DNA of 64,000 bases from positions 127,358,795-127,422,794 of the forward strand of contig CM035168.1 of assembly GCA_020205615.1 (NCBI GenBank), written 5' to 3'. The notes under the pieces were generated by a model. It had not been told where the DNA came from, did no database searches, and saw only the letters and a program-made list of their open reading frames with translations. Made by a program: the position numbers and the translations under genes. Origin of the DNA: Panax quinquefolius. Its lineage: Eukaryota > Streptophyta > Magnoliopsida > Apiales > Araliaceae. Positions 62,552-64,000 of this stretch are shown one piece after another; positions within the stretch are counted from its first letter, which is position 1, and each line of letters begins with the position of its first letter.

Positions 62552-64000
62552 GTGTCTTGACTATCTTATGCACCCTGAGCATGATTTAATATAGCAAGTG
62601 AATCATGTCTGGATAATTACTCCTATTATTTTATTAATATTAATTAGTGATTTCGGCAGATAAATTATTACCTTTAGATTTGTTTATACTTTGTGCTTAA
62701 TTAATTTAATGGGTGCAGGGAACTCTTTTCTGGTCATTAGTTTTGCTTAAAATAAGTTACTTTCAAGTCACCAACTTCTGAGTCTCTGACAGCTTAAGAT
62801 GTTTGAGAGGGGGCCCAACAATGTGGTAGTATATCATATATCTAACATTCTTGCTCACATGCAACCACCACTGGCATATGAAGAGACAAAAACAGAGTAA
62901 TTGCACTACCAACATAAAAATGGGAACCACTTGTAACTGGAAGATTTGATAACACGTCTAATGACCAGTTGTTCTACAAACTAAAGCTATTTGAGAGAGG
63001 GCACAATAATATATAATTATATATCATGTTTTAACAGTTAACTTTAGTTTATTTTTCAAGTTAAAGACATAATTTCTAAAGGCACTATTTTGAATGTCAT
63101 TGTATAAATTTGTGCTTACGCTTCCGTAGTTCTATTATGCTTCAAGAACCCATCTTTGGTTATTGACTTCTGTAGGTTTTGTATATGTGGATAGATGATG
63201 CGTATGGTAAGCACCTATTGAGAAAACTACGTTAGAATAGCAAGTATGAGGTTTGGTGAGAACTAAACAATTTATGAGAGCTGAAATGTCAAATGACAAT
63301 ACTTGGAGAATAGGGTTCTTATTTCTCTTCATGTCTTATTGTTTTTGGGTCAAACGAGGAATTCATTAGCATAGACTCTAGGGCAAACAACTCCAGAGAG
63401 GTAATTGAGCAATAGCTGCACAATTTCTTCTAGAGGACAGTTGAAAATAAATATGGTATGGACTGAGATATTCCTAATCAGGCTAGAAAATTAGTCTCCA
63501 TGTCTAAGAATAAGAGTGAACAACCTTTTTTAATTTTATGTAGAGTAAAAGCAAGAAAACAAGAGTAACACTTGTTGAATCACTGGTATATGCCTCAAAA
63601 TCAAGGACATTATAGGGAATCTAGGCCATTATTGTACTGCATGGATATCTCTGTGTGTCCTGGATGGTGACGTGAAAAGGGGAACATAATGTTCGCAGCT
63701 AACAAGGAAATTTTGAGAATTTATGGGGTTTCAGTGATCCATCAAACTATAGATCCTATATCAATCTGAGACATTTTCATGCAATTGGATGGTGTACGTC
63801 GGGTTGGAGACATGTTCATGCAATTGAATGTGCCATAGGACTCGAGTATTTTGTGTCATGGTACCGGGTAACATGACATGTGTCACTCTTCCCAAGGGAC
63901 ATTTGGGGCCCTCTACATCCTGTGTTATGACCGCAAGGTAGTGGTTGCTGCCTATGAGATGATCTGCCATTGTGGCTGTAGGACCCAATCTATCTACGTT
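62552..64000. other. Intron 6 of the dehydrogenase, no exon recognised
   Basis: Follows the GT at 62552. I looked for the next conserved segment (MGAK...GTGDIMLTC) and did not find it before the window end. Two loosely similar patches ('gtttgagagggggc' and 'atttgagagagggc') lie near 62800 and 62990. Nothing else is supported. Confidence 0.5.

Overview
The window is nuclear DNA of a flowering plant, most likely a eudicot. Its genes have spliced introns with GT-AG borders, the intergenic DNA is AT-rich, and most of the sequence is transposable elements. The proteins resemble eudicot homologues, but the species cannot be named from the sequence.

Region by region: (1) Bases 1-9203 are a nest of related Ty3/gypsy LTR fragments, some inverted relative to others, with a foreign solo LTR (4138-6465) inside one of them. 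(2) Bases 9649-19649 hold a nearly intact-length but coding-dead chromovirus. It has 2.6 kb LTRs, a TTATT target duplication, and minus-strand gag, protease, RT, RNase H, integrase and chromodomain remnants. It sits inside an AT-rich repeat (9204-9648 and 19655-20350). (3) Bases 20985-27490 are a four-exon gene for a type I membrane protein with an acidic Trp/Asp tail. Its 5.25 kb second intron is full of transposon debris. (4) Bases 28791-29068 are a Stowaway-like MITE, and 29835-35264 a decayed Ty1/copia element. (5) Bases 35745-39301 (minus) are a two-exon LRR receptor-like kinase of the PXC2 type. (6) Bases 39302-51549 are gene-poor, with a solo LTR of the same gypsy family (41746-44369), a Tourist-like MITE and a foldback element. 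(7) Bases 51550-53547 are a five-exon type-A response regulator of the ARR16/ARR17 group. (8) Bases 54087-54275 (minus) are a small cysteine-rich protein gene. (9) From 57103 to beyond the right edge lies the plastid glycerol-3-phosphate dehydrogenase (GLY1/SFD1-like). Its first intron carries a MULE-like element and a complete TRIM retrotransposon.

The genes are unrelated neighbours, not a pathway or operon: a receptor pseudokinase, a cytokinin-signalling response regulator, a plastid lipid-supply enzyme and two membrane-associated or small proteins of unknown role. No rRNA, tRNA, CRISPR array or convincing new multi-gene system was seen. The most informative structures are the layered transposon insertions whose borders and target duplications can be read directly.
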